A stretch of 56,431 nt of DNA, taken from assembly GCA_016936395.1 (NCBI GenBank), contig JAFGXY010000056.1, forward strand, positions 1 through 56,431. The letters run 5' to 3'. Position 1 is the stretch's first letter, and the number at the start of each line of letters is the position of its first letter. The notes beneath the pieces are model-generated. The model ran no database searches. It saw nothing but the letters and a program-made list of their open reading frames with translations, and was not told the origin of the DNA. Below, piece by piece: positions 34,989 through 45,069 of this stretch. The translations under genes were made by a program, and so were the position numbers. The DNA is from Paracoccaceae bacterium (GTDB lineage Bacteria; Pseudomonadota; Alphaproteobacteria; Rhodobacterales; Rhodobacteraceae).

Positions 34989-36182
34989 ATGAACATCCAC
35001 GAATATCAGGCCAAGGCGCTTCTGCGGTCCTATGGGGTTCCTGTCTCGGACGGCCGCGTCGTTTTGCGCGGCGAAGAAGCCAAGACCGCCGCGGGCGAGT
35101 TGGATGGGCCGCTTTGGGTGGTCAAGGCGCAAATCCACGCCGGCGGTCGCGGCAAGGGCAGCTTTGTCGAACCCGAAGCCGGCGAAAAGGGCGGCGTCCG
35201 CATCGCCCGTTCGGTGGGTGAGGCCGCCGAATTCGCCCGCCAGATGCTGGGCCGCACGCTAGTGACGCTTCAGACCACCCCGGCCGGCAAGCAGGTCAAC
35301 CGCATCTACATCGAAGACGGCTCGGATATCCAGCGCGAGCTGTATCTGGCCATGCTGATCGACCGCGTTTCCAGCCGCATCTCGTTCGTCGTCTCGACCG
35401 AAGGCGGCATGTCGATCGAAGACGTGGCGCATGACACGCCGGAAAAGATCCTGTCCTTCACCGTCGATCCCGCCTCGGGCCTGTCCGACTTCCATGGTCG
35501 CCGCGTCGCCTTTGAGCTGGGGCTGGAAGGCAACCAGATCAAGCAATGCGTCGCCCTGGTAAAGAACCTGTATCGCCTGTTCCAGGACAAGGACATGGAG
35601 ATGCTGGAAATCAACCCGCTGGTGGTCACCACCGACGGCAACCTGAAATGCCTTGACGCCAAGATGGGCTTTGACTCGAACGCGCTCTATCGCCACGCCG
35701 ATATCATCGCGCTGCGCGACGAATCCGAAGAAGACCCGAAAGAACTGGCGGCGTCGAAGTTCGACCTGAACTATATCGCGCTGGAAGGCGAGATCGGCTG
35801 CATGGTCAACGGCGCGGGCCTCGCGATGGCGACGATGGACATCATCAAGCTTTACGGCGCCGAACCGGCAAACTTCCTTGACGTCGGCGGCGGCGCCACC
35901 AAGGAAAAGGTGACCGAAGCGTTCAAGATCATCACCTCTGACCCGAACGTCAAAGGCATCCTTGTGAACATCTTCGGCGGCATCATGCGCTGCGACATCA
36001 TCGCCGAAGGCGTGATCGCGGCGGTGAAAGAGGTCGGCCTGCAGGTGCCGCTGGTGGTCCGGCTGGAGGGCACCAATGTTGACCTCGGCAAAGAGATCAT
36101 CAACAAATCCGGATTGAATGTCATCGCAGCCGACAATCTTTCGGATGCGGCCCAGAAGATTGTCAAAGCGGTGAAAGGGTAA
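34989..36182 (+). CDS. sucC: Succinyl-CoA synthetase beta subunit
   Basis: 397 residues, an ATP-grasp enzyme that, with SucD, interconverts succinyl-CoA and succinate with ATP/GTP formation in the TCA cycle. [19 protein letters not shown] is the family start; [16 protein letters not shown] is nucleotide binding, EINPLVV and [12 protein letters not shown]-like [16 protein letters not shown] lie near the metal and subunit interface. The ATG at 34989 was chosen from the family start. It heads the suc-lpd cluster, preceded by the TGTGATCACA array; a TATAAC -10-like stretch lies at 34964. Confidence 0.96.
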   Translation: MNIHEYQAKALLRSYGVPVSDGRVVLRGEEAKTAAGELDGPLWVVKAQIHAGGRGKGSFVEPEAGEKGGVRIARSVGEAAEFARQMLGRTLVTLQTTPAGKQVNRIYIEDGSDIQRELYLAMLIDRVSSRISFVVSTEGGMSIEDVAHDTPEKILSFTVDPASGLSDFHGRRVAFELGLEGNQIKQCVALVKNLYRLFQDKDMEMLEINPLVVTTDGNLKCLDAKMGFDSNALYRHADIIALRDESEEDPKELAASKFDLNYIALEGEIGCMVNGAGLAMATMDIIKLYGAEPANFLDVGGGATKEKVTEAFKIITSDPNVKGILVNIFGGIMRCDIIAEGVIAAVKEVGLQVPLVVRLEGTNVDLGKEIINKSGLNVIAADNLSDAAQKIVKAVKG

Positions 36183-36187
36183 ACTTG

Positions 36188-36391
36188 ATGCGCGTCTCTC
36201 TCGTCTCTGGTCTGGTCAGCCTTGCGGCCCTTTCAGCCTGCGGTGGCAACGTGGGGGCCGATGTTTCTGGCGTCGACGAGCATATCGCAATCTGCCAAGA
36301 GCAGTCCGACATGGCGCGGGCCGGCAAGGTTCCAACCGGCGAGATAGCGATTTCCTGCCCCGCCCACGGAATTGGTGACTACGGCTCCTAA
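36188..36391 (+). CDS. Small lipoprotein between sucC and sucD (67 aa)
   Basis: Signal [18 protein letters not shown] has its lipobox cysteine at residue 18. The mature 49 residues include [19 protein letters not shown] and a second cysteine (AISCPAHG). It starts five bases after the sucC stop, so it sits in the suc transcript. I do not recognise the family; its presence between two TCA-cycle genes suggests co-expression, not a shared function. Confidence 0.75.
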   Translation: MRVSLVSGLVSLAALSACGGNVGADVSGVDEHIAICQEQSDMARAGKVPTGEIAISCPAHGIGDYGS

Positions 36392-36470
36392 GGCCGGTCC
36401 CCGGGCAGGCAGACCCTTCGCGGGCAACAGATGTGGCCCGAAATGCAACGTATCTCTTCAGGAGGCCCCG

Positions 36471-37355
36471 ATGGCCGTTCTCGTTAACGAAAATACCCGC
36501 GTGATCTGCCAGGGCTTTACCGGCAGCCAAGGCACGTTCCATTCGGAACAGGCCATCGCTTACGGCACCAAGATGGTCGGCGGTGTCACCCCCGGCAAGG
36601 GCGGCAGCCTGCACCTTGACCTTCCGGTGTTCAATTCGGTGCATGAAGCCAAAGCCATGACCGACGCGAATGCCTCGGTGATCTACGTCCCGCCACCCTT
36701 TGCCGCCGACAGCATCCTTGAGGCGATCGACGCCGAGATGGAGTTGATCGTCTGCATCACCGAAGGCATCCCGGTCTTGGACATGATGAAGGTGAAGCGC
36801 GCGCTGCAAGGCTCGAAATCGCGGCTGATCGGGCCGAACTGCCCCGGCGTGATGACCCCCGGCGCATGCAAGATCGGCATCATGCCCGGCAGCATCTTTT
36901 CGCGTGGCTCGGTCGGTGTGGTCAGCCGCTCTGGCACCCTGACCTATGAGGCGGTCAAGCAGACCACCGACGTGGGCCTTGGTCAATCTTCCGCCGTCGG
37001 CATCGGCGGCGACCCGATCAAGGGCTCCGAACATATCGACATCCTCGAGATGTTCCTCGCCGACCCCGAAACCCATTCGATCATCATGATCGGCGAAATC
37101 GGCGGCAGCGCCGAAGAAGAAGCCGTGCAATTCCTTGCTGATGAGAAAAAGCGTGGCCGCTGGAAGCCGACCGCCGGCTTCATCGCTGGCCGCACCGCCC
37201 CCCCCGGCCGCCGCATGGGCCATGCCGGTGCCATCGTGGCCGGTGGCAAGGGCGACGCCGAGTCAAAGATCGAAGCCATGCTCAGCGCCGGTATCATCGT
37301 CGCCGACAGCCCGGCGGGCTTGGGCGAAGCGGTGTTGAAAGCCATCGGCAAGTAA
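36471..37355 (+). CDS. sucD: Succinyl-CoA synthetase alpha subunit
   Basis: 294 residues, standard. It binds CoA and carries the phosphorylated histidine, in [40 protein letters not shown] and [20 protein letters not shown] are CoA and dimer regions. The ATG at 36471 has AGGAGG upstream and gives [16 protein letters not shown]. It lies 79 bases after the small lipoprotein gene. Confidence 0.96.
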   Translation: MAVLVNENTRVICQGFTGSQGTFHSEQAIAYGTKMVGGVTPGKGGSLHLDLPVFNSVHEAKAMTDANASVIYVPPPFAADSILEAIDAEMELIVCITEGIPVLDMMKVKRALQGSKSRLIGPNCPGVMTPGACKIGIMPGSIFSRGSVGVVSRSGTLTYEAVKQTTDVGLGQSSAVGIGGDPIKGSEHIDILEMFLADPETHSIIMIGEIGGSAEEEAVQFLADEKKRGRWKPTAGFIAGRTAPPGRRMGHAGAIVAGGKGDAESKIEAMLSAGIIVADSPAGLGEAVLKAIGK

Positions 37356-37383
37356 CGCAAGGACGCACAGGGGGGACGGGGTC

Positions 37384-37521
37384 ATGGACAATCGAACACG
37401 CGCCGGCATCGCGTCCTTGCTGGCGCTCACCGCCCTGCTGGTTCTGATCGTGCCCTTCACGCTTGATCGCGCCCGGCCCAACCTGCCGCTGACCGAAGCC
37501 ATTCAAAGCCTGCTGAACTGA
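37384..37521 (+). CDS. Small single-span membrane protein (45 aa)
   Basis: MDNRTRAGIASLLALTALLV begins a short protein with one hydrophobic helix (about residues 8-25, SLLALTALLVLIVPF) followed by a positive, Pro-containing tail ending QSLLN. It starts 28 bases after sucD in the suc transcript. No motif beyond the helix is seen. The frame is clean, but the upstream site is a G-run rather than a classical AGGAGG, so I call it real with some doubt. Confidence 0.6.
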   Translation: MDNRTRAGIASLLALTALLVLIVPFTLDRARPNLPLTEAIQSLLN

Positions 37522-37532
37522 ACACATCGACC

Positions 37533-37566
37533 GGGGGCAGAATTTTCGCAGAAAATTCGGGCCCCC
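37533..37566. repeat. Hairpin between the small ORF and sucA
   Basis: Arms GGGGGC..GAATTTTC and GAAAATTC..GCCCCC pair around GCA, with a one-base and a two-base bulge. It lies 38 bases before the sucA ATG. A T-run is lacking, so it may process or stabilise the message instead of ending it. Confidence 0.6.
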
Positions 37567-37603
37567 ACCCCATCCGGCGCCACCCAAAGGACAGGTGCAA
37601 GAT

Positions 37604-40564
37604 ATGACCGAACAATCCCCCAACAGCCAATTCCGTGCAGGCTCTTTCCTTGACGGCGCCAATGCCGAATACATTGACCAGTTGCAGGCGCGCTATGCCA
37701 CCGACCCGGCCTCGGTCGATGCGCAGTGGGCCGAGTTTTTCCGCAGCCTTGGCGACAGTGAACTGGATGCCAAGCGCGCCGCCCATGGCCCGTCCTGGGC
37801 GCGCGCCGATTGGCCGCCCACCCCCACCGATGATCTGACCGCCGCGCTGACCGGCGAATGGCCCGCCGCCCCCCCCGCCCGCGAAGCCCGCGCCGCCGCC
37901 CAGAAGATCGTCGCCAAGGCCGAGGACAAGGGCGTCAGCCTGACCGACGCACAGGTGCAGCGCGCCGTGCTCGACTCTATCCGCGCCCTGATGATCATCC
38001 GCGCCTACCGCATCCGCGGCCACCTGATTGCCGATGTCGATCCCTTGGGCATGCGCGACAAGACCCCGCACCCGGAACTTGACCCGGGCTCTTACGGCTT
38101 TACCGACGCCGACATGGATCGCCCGATTTTCCTCGACAAGGTGCTGGGGCTGGAAGTGGCCAGCATGCGCCAGATCATGGATATCGTGAAGCGCACCTAT
38201 TGCGGCACTTTCGCGCTGCAATACATGCATATTTCCGACCCGGAACAGGCAAGCTGGCTGAAAGAGCGGATCGAAGGCTATGGCAAGGAAATCGCCTTCA
38301 CCCGCGAAGGCCGCCGCGCCATTCTGAACAAGCTGGTCGAGGCCGAGGGCTTCGAGAAATTCCTTCACGTCAAATACATGGGCACCAAGCGGTTCGGCCT
38401 TGATGGCGGCGAAGCCCTGATCCCCGCGATGGAAGCGATCATCAAGCGCGGCGGCCAGTTGGGCCTGAAGGAAATCGTCATCGGCATGCCGCACCGCGGC
38501 CGCCTGTCGGTTCTGGCCAATGTGCTCAGCAAACCCTTCCGCGCCATTTTCCACGAATTTCAGGGCGGGTCCTACAAGCCCGAGGAAGTGGACGGCTCAG
38601 GCGATGTGAAATACCACCTTGGCGCCTCGTCCGACCGTGAATTTGACGGCAACAAGGTTCACCTGTCGCTGACCGCCAACCCAAGCCACCTTGAGGCGGT
38701 CAACCCGGTGGTGCTGGGCAAGGTCCGCGCCAAGCAGGACCAGTTCAACGACACCGACCGCACCATGGTGCTGCCCATCCTGCTGCACGGCGATGCGGCC
38801 TTTGCCGGTCAGGGCGTTGTGGCCGAATGTTTCGGCCTGTCGGGCCTGAAAGGCCACCGCACCGGCGGCACCATCCATATCGTGGTCAACAACCAGATCG
38901 GCTTTACCACCGCGCCGTCGTTCAGCCGCTCATCGCCCTATCCGACCGACATTGCCCTGATGGTCGAAGCCCCGATCTTCCACGTCAACGGCGATGACCC
39001 CGAGGCCGTGGTGCATGCCGCCAAGGTGGCGATCGAGTTCCGCCAGAAGTTTCACAAGGACGTGGTGCTGGATATCTTCTGCTACCGCCGCTTTGGTCAC
39101 AACGAAGGCGACGAGCCGATGTTCACCAACCCGGCGATGTATACCACGATCAAGAAACACAAGACCACGCTGCAACGCTATACCGAACGTCTGGTGCAAG
39201 ATGGTCTGATCCCCGAGGGCGAGATCGAGGACATGAAGGCCGCCTTTCAGGCCCGCCTGAACGAAGAGTTCGAGGCCGGGCGCTCCTTCAAGCCCAACAA
39301 GGCCGACTGGCTCGATGGACGCTGGTCCGGCTTTGACCGCGACAGCGAAGACCACAACGCCGGTCACACCGCGCTCAAGCCCGAAACCATGGCCGAAATC
39401 GGCGTCGCCCTGACCCGCGCCCCCGAAGGCTTTGATCTGCACAAGACCGTGGGCCGCCTGTTGGACGCCAAGGCCAAGATGTTCGCCGAGGGCCGCGGCT
39501 TTGACTGGGCCACCGCAGAGGCGCTTGCCTTTGGCGGCCTTGTCACCGAGGGCTTTCCGGTGCGGCTGGCCGGGCAGGACTGCACCCGTGGCACCTTCAG
39601 CCAGCGCCATTCGGGCCTTGTCGATCAGACCACCGAAGAACGCTACTACCCGCTGAACCACATCCGCGCCGGCCAAGCCCGGTTTGAGGTGATCGACTCG
39701 ATGCTGTCGGAATATGCTGTTCTGGGCTTTGAATACGGGTATTCGCTGTCGGAACCCAACGCTCTGGTGATGTGGGAAGCCCAGTTTGGCGATTTCGCCA
39801 ATGGTGCGCAGATCATGTTCGATCAGTTCATCAACTCGGGCGAAAGCAAATGGCTGCGGATGTCGGGCCTCGTCTGCCTGTTGCCGCATGGCTATGAGGG
39901 TCAGGGGCCGGAACACTCGTCCGCCCGGCCGGAACGGTTCTTGCAGATGTCGGCCAATGACAACTGGATCGTCGCCAATGTCTCGACTCCGGCCAACTAT
40001 TTCCACATCCTGCGCCGCCAGATCCACCGCCGCTTCCGCAAACCGCTGATCCTGATGACGCCGAAATCGCTGCTGCGCCACCCGATGTGCGTCAGCGATG
40101 CGACCGAATTCACCACAGGGTCAAAGGTCCGCCGCGTGCTGTGGGATGATGCGCAAAAGGGCCATTCCACCCTGACGCTGAAACCCGATGACCAGATCCG
40201 GCGCGTCGTCATGTGCTCGGGCAAGGTCTATTACGACCTGCTGGCCGAGCGTGATGCGCGCGGGGCCGATGACATCTACCTTTTGCGGCTGGAACAGTTC
40301 TACCCCTTCCCGGTGCAGTCGCTGGTCAAGCAGCTTGGGCGCTTCAAGACCGCCGAGGTGATCTGGTGCCAGGAAGAACCGAAGAATCAGGGCTACTGGA
40401 CCTTTGTCGAACCCAATATCGAATGGGTGCTGACCAAGATCGGGGCCAGCCATGCCCGGCCGCGCTATGTCGGCCGCGCCGCCGCCGCTTCGCCCGCAAC
40501 CGGTCTGGCCAGCCGCCACAAGGCCGAACAAGAGGCCCTCGTGTCCGAGGCGCTGACACTCTGA
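37604..40564 (+). CDS. sucA: 2-oxoglutarate dehydrogenase E1
   Basis: 986 residues, normal for E1o. It decarboxylates 2-oxoglutarate using thiamine diphosphate and passes the succinyl group to SucB lipoate. The N-terminus [20 protein letters not shown] is the E1o subunit-binding segment. [20 protein letters not shown] and [20 protein letters not shown] with [14 protein letters not shown] are ThDP and Mg regions; [20 protein letters not shown] holds the dimer-site histidines. I chose the ATG at 37604 because AGG lies eight bases upstream; a GTG three codons earlier has poorer spacing. Confidence 0.96.
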   Translation: MTEQSPNSQFRAGSFLDGANAEYIDQLQARYATDPASVDAQWAEFFRSLGDSELDAKRAAHGPSWARADWPPTPTDDLTAALTGEWPAAPPAREARAAAQKIVAKAEDKGVSLTDAQVQRAVLDSIRALMIIRAYRIRGHLIADVDPLGMRDKTPHPELDPGSYGFTDADMDRPIFLDKVLGLEVASMRQIMDIVKRTYCGTFALQYMHISDPEQASWLKERIEGYGKEIAFTREGRRAILNKLVEAEGFEKFLHVKYMGTKRFGLDGGEALIPAMEAIIKRGGQLGLKEIVIGMPHRGRLSVLANVLSKPFRAIFHEFQGGSYKPEEVDGSGDVKYHLGASSDREFDGNKVHLSLTANPSHLEAVNPVVLGKVRAKQDQFNDTDRTMVLPILLHGDAAFAGQGVVAECFGLSGLKGHRTGGTIHIVVNNQIGFTTAPSFSRSSPYPTDIALMVEAPIFHVNGDDPEAVVHAAKVAIEFRQKFHKDVVLDIFCYRRFGHNEGDEPMFTNPAMYTTIKKHKTTLQRYTERLVQDGLIPEGEIEDMKAAFQARLNEEFEAGRSFKPNKADWLDGRWSGFDRDSEDHNAGHTALKPETMAEIGVALTRAPEGFDLHKTVGRLLDAKAKMFAEGRGFDWATAEALAFGGLVTEGFPVRLAGQDCTRGTFSQRHSGLVDQTTEERYYPLNHIRAGQARFEVIDSMLSEYAVLGFEYGYSLSEPNALVMWEAQFGDFANGAQIMFDQFINSGESKWLRMSGLVCLLPHGYEGQGPEHSSARPERFLQMSANDNWIVANVSTPANYFHILRRQIHRRFRKPLILMTPKSLLRHPMCVSDATEFTTGSKVRRVLWDDAQKGHSTLTLKPDDQIRRVVMCSGKVYYDLLAERDARGADDIYLLRLEQFYPFPVQSLVKQLGRFKTAEVIWCQEEPKNQGYWTFVEPNIEWVLTKIGASHARPRYVGRAAAASPATGLASRHKAEQEALVSEALTL

Positions 40565-40637
40565 TCGCCGCAGGGCCCCGTCCGGCCCTGCCCGCCCCCC
40601 GTCCAGACCGCCCGAAGTGGCTCAGAGGAAGAAGAAT

Positions 40638-41873
40638 ATGACCGACGTGATGGTTCCCGCCCTTGGCGAATCCGTGTCCGAGGCCACCGTATCGACCTGG
40701 TTCAAAAAGCCGGGCGATGCGGTCAAGCAAGACGAAATGCTGTGCGAGCTGGAAACCGACAAGGTCTCGGTCGAAGTGCCCGCGCCGGTGTCGGGCGTGC
40801 TGGCCGAAATCCTTGTGCCCGAAGGCACCACCGTCGCCGCCAATGCCCGGCTTGGCATCATCACCGAAGGTGCTGCGGCCACCGCCGCAAAGACCGAGCC
40901 CAAGGCAAGCGAGGCCACAGCCGTCAACGCGCCGGGCGCCGGACCGGAAACCCCGGCCCTGCGCGTCGATGTCGAGAATGCCCCCGCCGCGAAAAAGGCC
41001 ATGGCCGAGGCCGGCCTTTCGCCCGATCAGGTGCAGGGCAGCGGCCGCGATGGCCGCATCATGAAGGAAGACGTGGCCCGCGCGGTGGAACACGCCCCCA
41101 CCCCTGCCCCGATGCCGACGCCCGCCCCCGCCCCGGTCACCGTGCCGCGCGGCCCGGTTGCCGCCGATGACGCCGCCCGCGAAGAACGGGTCAAGATGAC
41201 CCGCCTGCGCGCCACCATCGCCCGCCGTCTGAAAGACGCGCAGAACAGTGCCGCCATGCTGACCACCTACAATGAGGTGGACATGTCCGGCATCATGGCC
41301 CTGCGCAACGAATACAAGGACGCCTTCGAGAAAAAGCACGGCGTCAAGCTGGGCTTCATGTCCTTCTTCGTCAAAGCCTGCACCCATGCCCTGAAAGAGG
41401 TGCCCGAGGTCAACGCCGAGATCGACGGCGGCGACATCATCTACAAACATTATGTCCACATGGGCGTAGCGGTCGGCACCCCCAACGGCCTTGTGGTGCC
41501 GGTGGTGCGCGACGCCGACCAGATGGGCTTTTCGCAGATCGAAAAGAAGATCGCCGAACTGGGCGCCCGCGCCCGCGACGGCAAGCTTTCCATGGCCGAA
41601 ATGCAGGGCGGCAGCTTCACCATCTCGAATGGCGGCGTCTACGGCTCGCTGATGTCCTCACCCATCCTGAACCCGCCGCAATCGGGCATCCTTGGCATGC
41701 ACAAGATCCAGGACCGCCCGGTGGTTGTGGCCGGCCAGATCGTCATCCGCCCGATGATGTATCTTGCCCTGTCCTACGACCACCGGATCGTGGATGGCAA
41801 AGGCGCCGTGACCTTCCTCGTGCGGGTCAAGGAAGCGCTGGAAGACCCGCGCCGGTTGTTGATGGATCTGTAA
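40638..41873 (+). CDS. sucB: 2-oxoglutarate dehydrogenase E2 (dihydrolipoyl succinyltransferase)
   Basis: 411 residues. An N-terminal lipoyl domain (1-77, lipoyl-lysine in [14 protein letters not shown]), an Ala/Pro linker, an E3/E1-binding domain (about 115-150, [20 protein letters not shown] and GRIMKEDV), a second Ala/Pro linker, and the catalytic domain ending in [17 protein letters not shown] with the active-site His. It forms the core of the complex with SucA and Lpd. A small gene begins one base before its stop ends (TAATG). Confidence 0.96.
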   Translation: MTDVMVPALGESVSEATVSTWFKKPGDAVKQDEMLCELETDKVSVEVPAPVSGVLAEILVPEGTTVAANARLGIITEGAAATAAKTEPKASEATAVNAPGAGPETPALRVDVENAPAAKKAMAEAGLSPDQVQGSGRDGRIMKEDVARAVEHAPTPAPMPTPAPAPVTVPRGPVAADDAAREERVKMTRLRATIARRLKDAQNSAAMLTTYNEVDMSGIMALRNEYKDAFEKKHGVKLGFMSFFVKACTHALKEVPEVNAEIDGGDIIYKHYVHMGVAVGTPNGLVVPVVRDADQMGFSQIEKKIAELGARARDGKLSMAEMQGGSFTISNGGVYGSLMSSPILNPPQSGILGMHKIQDRPVVVAGQIVIRPMMYLALSYDHRIVDGKGAVTFLVRVKEALEDPRRLLMDL

Positions 41874-42262
41874 TGTTTGCTCGGATTTTTCGATCGAAGG
41901 AAGTTAGGTGGACCCGCGCAGCACTAGAAGAACTCCTAGACCGAAACCCGAAGTTGCAACATGTCGATATCCTAGAACGTGTGAAAAGGCGGCTTGACCC
42001 AACTTGGTGTCTCGAAGGGTTTAAACGCGGACTTTCCGCAAACCAAATAGCCGCTGTTGCGGTGTTGCAGTCGGCGGAGGAGGCTTTAGTCTTTGGGAGC
42101 GGCAACTTTGTTTATAGGGGAATGCTGACGCGAAAAGGAGCAGAACTGGTCGCGGCACATAGTCAAGCGGCACAGTTGCTGTTTGACAGCCACCTCTTTG
42201 ACCAATCCAAACTTGATGAGGTGCGCATGTCGCTTCAGCTTGAAATCGAGGCGTTAGGATAA
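41873..42262 (+). CDS. Unknown 129-aa protein inside the suc cluster, unlike its neighbours
   Basis: Soluble and charged, starting [20 protein letters not shown], with no motif I recognise. Base composition is visibly lower in GC (about half by eye) and it uses A/T-ending codons such as CTA, GTT and TTT that the suc genes avoid. It joins sucB and the next reading frame with TAATG overlaps at both ends, so it should be translated by coupling. This looks like a horizontally acquired gene inserted cleanly between two cotranscribed genes; a functional link to the complex is not evident. Confidence 0.65.
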   Translation: MFARIFRSKEVRWTRAALEELLDRNPKLQHVDILERVKRRLDPTWCLEGFKRGLSANQIAAVAVLQSAEEALVFGSGNFVYRGMLTRKGAELVAAHSQAAQLLFDSHLFDQSKLDEVRMSLQLEIEALG

Positions 42263-42454
42263 TGCCTCCCGAACTCACCGCCCTCGCCCAATCAGCGCCT
42301 CCCTCCCCCCTCGTGGGGGAGGGATGGGGAGGGGGGGGCACCCGGCAAGGGCCAAGTCGCAGCCCCCCACCCCCATCCCCTCCCCACAAGGGGGAGGGGA
42401 AGCGCATCATTCCCGAGGCCACGCCCATGACCCCCGAACTCACCGCCCTCGCCC
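42262..42454. repeat. 28-bp direct repeat flanking a palindromic insertion
   Basis: 42262-42289 and 42427-42454 match at 26 of 28 bases and both begin with ATG. They encode the same first residues as the MAPEG gene (M.PELTALA). The copies are 165 bases apart (55 codons, in frame), with the palindromic repeat between them. This reads as duplication of the gene start around an insertion. Confidence 0.8.
42301..42399. repeat. Large palindromic REP/BIME-like element
   Basis: Left half 42301-42339 and right half 42362-42399 are imperfect inverted copies (~38 nt each) around a 22-base loop. Each half is itself a stem-loop built from CCCTCCCC/GGGGAGGG. C/G-rich palindromes of this wording recur in Rhodobacteraceae genomes (from memory). 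Confidence 0.85.
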
Positions 42455-42822
42455 TCGCAGGCCTCCTGCAAGCCGTCCAATTCCTCATCTTCGCCATCCC
42501 CGCGAATATGGAACTCGGCACCAAATACACCGCGGGCCCGCGCGACCGCGCACCCGAAAGGCCGCTGTCCACCATGGCGGGCCGGTTGCAGCGCGCGCTG
42601 AACAACCACTTCGAAGGCCTGATCCTGTTCACCCTCGCCGTCGTGGTCGTGACCCTTGGCCAGCAGTCCACCGCCCTGACGCAAGGCGCGGCCTGGGTCT
42701 ATCTGATCGCCCGCGTCCTCTATGTTCCCGCCTATGCCTTTGGCCTGCGCCCGTGGCGGTCGGTGATCTGGGGCGTCGGTTTTCTTGCGACCCTGATCAT
42801 GATCATCGCCGCCTTGCTGTAA
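42427..42822 (+). CDS. MAPEG-family small membrane protein
   Basis: 131 residues with four hydrophobic helices (starting MTPELTALALAGLLQAVQFL). AGRLQRALNNHFEGLILFTL carries the Asn/Glu pattern of the MAPEG eicosanoid/glutathione-type membrane family, and LIARVLYVPAYAFGLRPWRS is the conserved C-terminal segment. Substrate unknown. The ATG at 42427 gives the normal length. The frame also stays open back through the repeat to an ATG at 42262, which would make a 186-aa protein with a low-complexity insert; I regard that upstream start as the ancestral one displaced by the insertion. Confidence 0.8.
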   Translation: MTPELTALALAGLLQAVQFLIFAIPANMELGTKYTAGPRDRAPERPLSTMAGRLQRALNNHFEGLILFTLAVVVVTLGQQSTALTQGAAWVYLIARVLYVPAYAFGLRPWRSVIWGVGFLATLIMIIAALL

Positions 42823-42916
42823 CAAGATACCCTCCCCGCGTGTGACCACGCCCGTGGCACGTTTTCACCACGGACCAACCACGCGATCCACACGCTGAAA
42901 CCCAAAGGAACGACCC

Positions 42917-44305
42917 ATGGCAGAGTTTGACGTGATCATCATCGGCGGCGGCCCCGGCGGCTATGTCTGCGCCATCCGTTGCGCGCAACTGGGGCTGAAA
43001 GTCGCCTGCGTCGAAGGCCGCGATACCCTTGGCGGCACCTGCCTGAACATCGGCTGCATCCCGTCAAAGGCGCTGTTGAACGCCACCCACCATCTGCACG
43101 AAGTGCATGAAAACTTTGAAAAAATGGGCCTGATGGGCGCCGTGCCAAGGGTCGATTGGGCGAAAATGCAGGCCTACAAGGACGATGTGATCGCCGGCAA
43201 CACCAAGGGCATCGAGTTTCTGTTCAAGAAGAACAAGGTCACCTGGCTGAAAGGCTGGGCCAGCATCCCCGCGCCCGGCCAGGTCAAGGTGGGCGACGAC
43301 ACACATTCAGCAAAAAACATAGTAATTGCAACGGGTTCCGAGCCCTCCACCCTGCCCAGCGTCACGGTGGACGAGGTGACGATCGTCACCTCCACCGGCG
43401 CCTTGGCGCTGCCAAAACTCCCCAAATCCATGGTGGTGATCGGCGCGGGTGTGATCGGGCTGGAAATGGGCTCGGTCTACGCCCGGCTTGGCGCGCAGGT
43501 GACGGTGGTCGAATACCTTGACACCATCACCCCCGGCATGGATGCCGAGGTCGCCAAGACCTTTCAGAAAATCCTTGCCAAACAGGGTCTTAAATTCGTT
43601 CTGGGCGCGGCAGTCCAAGGCGCCGAGGCAGGCAAGAAAGGGGCGAAAGTCACCTACAAGCTGCGCAAGGATGACTCGGCGCATGAGGTTGAGGCTGACG
43701 TGGTTCTGGTCGCTACGGGGCGCAAACCCTATACCGCCGGCTTGGGGCTTGACGCTTTGGGGGTCGAGATGCTGCCGCGCGGCCAGATCAAGACCGACGG
43801 GCATTTTGCAACCAATATCAAGGGCTTGTATGCCATCGGCGATGCCATCATCGGCCCGATGCTGGCGCACAAGGCCGAAGATGAAGGCATGGCGATGGCC
43901 GAGATCCTCGCCGGAAAGCACGGCCACGTTAACTATGGGGTAATCCCCGGTGTGGTATATACCACGCCAGAAGTGGCCAGCGTTGGCGCGACAGAGGAAC
44001 AGTTGAAAGACCAAGGCCACGCCTACAAGGTGGGCAAGTTCAGTTTCATGGGCAACGGTCGCGCCAAAGCGGTGTTTCAGGCCGAGGGCTTTGTCAAAAT
44101 CCTGGCCGACAAGACCACCGATCGCATCCTTGGCGCGCATATCATCGGCCCGATGGCAGGCGACCTGATCCACGAGGTTTGTGTGGCGATGGAGTTTGGC
44201 GCCTCGGCCCAAGATCTTGCGCTGACCTGTCACGCCCACCCAACCTATAGCGAGGCCGTGCGTGAGGCAGCCCTCGCCTGCGGCGATGGCGCGATCCACG
44301 CCTGA
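42917..44305 (+). CDS. lpd: Dihydrolipoyl dehydrogenase (E3)
   Basis: 462 residues. It reoxidises the lipoyl group of SucB, transferring electrons to NAD+ through FAD and a redox disulphide. [20 protein letters not shown] binds [21 protein letters not shown] has the CxxxxC pair, [20 protein letters not shown] binds NAD, and [17 protein letters not shown] carries the catalytic His. The ATG at 42917 follows AAAGGAACGACCC. A TGTGACCACG sequence 70 bases upstream (42841) is two mismatches from the boxes before sucC. Confidence 0.96.
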   Translation: MAEFDVIIIGGGPGGYVCAIRCAQLGLKVACVEGRDTLGGTCLNIGCIPSKALLNATHHLHEVHENFEKMGLMGAVPRVDWAKMQAYKDDVIAGNTKGIEFLFKKNKVTWLKGWASIPAPGQVKVGDDTHSAKNIVIATGSEPSTLPSVTVDEVTIVTSTGALALPKLPKSMVVIGAGVIGLEMGSVYARLGAQVTVVEYLDTITPGMDAEVAKTFQKILAKQGLKFVLGAAVQGAEAGKKGAKVTYKLRKDDSAHEVEADVVLVATGRKPYTAGLGLDALGVEMLPRGQIKTDGHFATNIKGLYAIGDAIIGPMLAHKAEDEGMAMAEILAGKHGHVNYGVIPGVVYTTPEVASVGATEEQLKDQGHAYKVGKFSFMGNGRAKAVFQAEGFVKILADKTTDRILGAHIIGPMAGDLIHEVCVAMEFGASAQDLALTCHAHPTYSEAVREAALACGDGAIHA

Positions 44306-44322
44306 TCGCGGCGCCCCCCCGG

Positions 44323-44377
44323 CCCGTGCAGATTTGCACGGGTGTTCGCGGCGGAAACGGTCCACCGGACCGTTTCC
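44323..44377. terminator. Double hairpin between lpd and gntR
   Basis: An 8-bp stem CCCGTGCA/TGCACGGG (44323-44342) is followed by an 11-bp stem GGAAACGGTCC/GGACCGTTTCC (44353-44377). Both are perfect and lie between convergent lpd and the GntR gene, so they probably end both transcripts; T-runs are short. Confidence 0.7.
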
Positions 44378-44386
44378 AATCGCCTC

Positions 44387-45037
44387 TCACCCCGCCAGAT
44401 GCCGCAGCCCTTGCGTCACATCCGTGCGCACCGCCAGCCGCAGGCCCGGCTCGTCGCCCGCCTTGAGCGCGGCAAGGATGATCCGGTGATGATGCGGCGG
44501 TTCGCGGCGGCGCAGGCGCGAATACAGCGCCCGCATCGTCGGCCCCAGTTGCAGCCAGACCGTCTCGCAGATCGCCAGCATCGCCGGGGCCTGAGCGCGC
44601 AGATACAGCGTGCGGTGAAATTCAAGGTTGGTGCGGACATAGGCAACCGCATCTTGCCGCTGCACCGCATCTGCATTCAAGCTGTTGATCGCAGCGAGCC
44701 GCTCGATCAGTGCGAAATGGGCGCGCGGCAAAGCGCGGGCCGCCATCTCGGGTTCCAACAGCGCCCGGATCGCGGCCAGTTCCTCGATCCGTTCCGGCGA
44801 CAGTTCCGGCGTGGACACCCGCCCCGACGAGGAAATCGTCAGCGCCCCTTCGGCCACCAGCCGCCGGATCGCCTCACGCGCGGGGGTCATCGACACGCCA
44901 TGATCCTTTGCCAGACCGCGCAGGGTCAGCGGATGGCCGGGTGGCACCTCACCGTGCATCACCTGTTGGCGCAGTCTGCGATACAGCCGTTCATGCGCGG
45001 CGGCATTGGGGTCGGTGGGGCGCGGAGAAATCGGCAT
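44387..45037 (-). CDS. GntR-family regulator with FCD effector domain
   Basis: 216 residues. The winged helix-turn-helix is LRGLAKDHGVSMTPAREAIR; the C-terminal half is all-helical FCD type, with metal-ligand pattern TNLEFHRTLYLRAQAP. Such proteins sense carboxylic acids or sugars. It is convergent with lpd and adjacent to the suc cluster, so TCA intermediates are a plausible ligand, but that is context only. The start at 45037 (MPISPRPTDPN) removes a longer basic leader; 32 bases separate it from the YgjP gene upstream. Confidence 0.85.
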   Translation of the reverse strand: MPISPRPTDPNAAAHERLYRRLRQQVMHGEVPPGHPLTLRGLAKDHGVSMTPAREAIRRLVAEGALTISSSGRVSTPELSPERIEELAAIRALLEPEMAARALPRAHFALIERLAAINSLNADAVQRQDAVAYVRTNLEFHRTLYLRAQAPAMLAICETVWLQLGPTMRALYSRLRRREPPHHHRIILAALKAGDEPGLRLAVRTDVTQGLRHLAG

Positions 45038-45069
45038 GCGTCTAGCCAAGCACCGCTTTGCGCCCGCGG

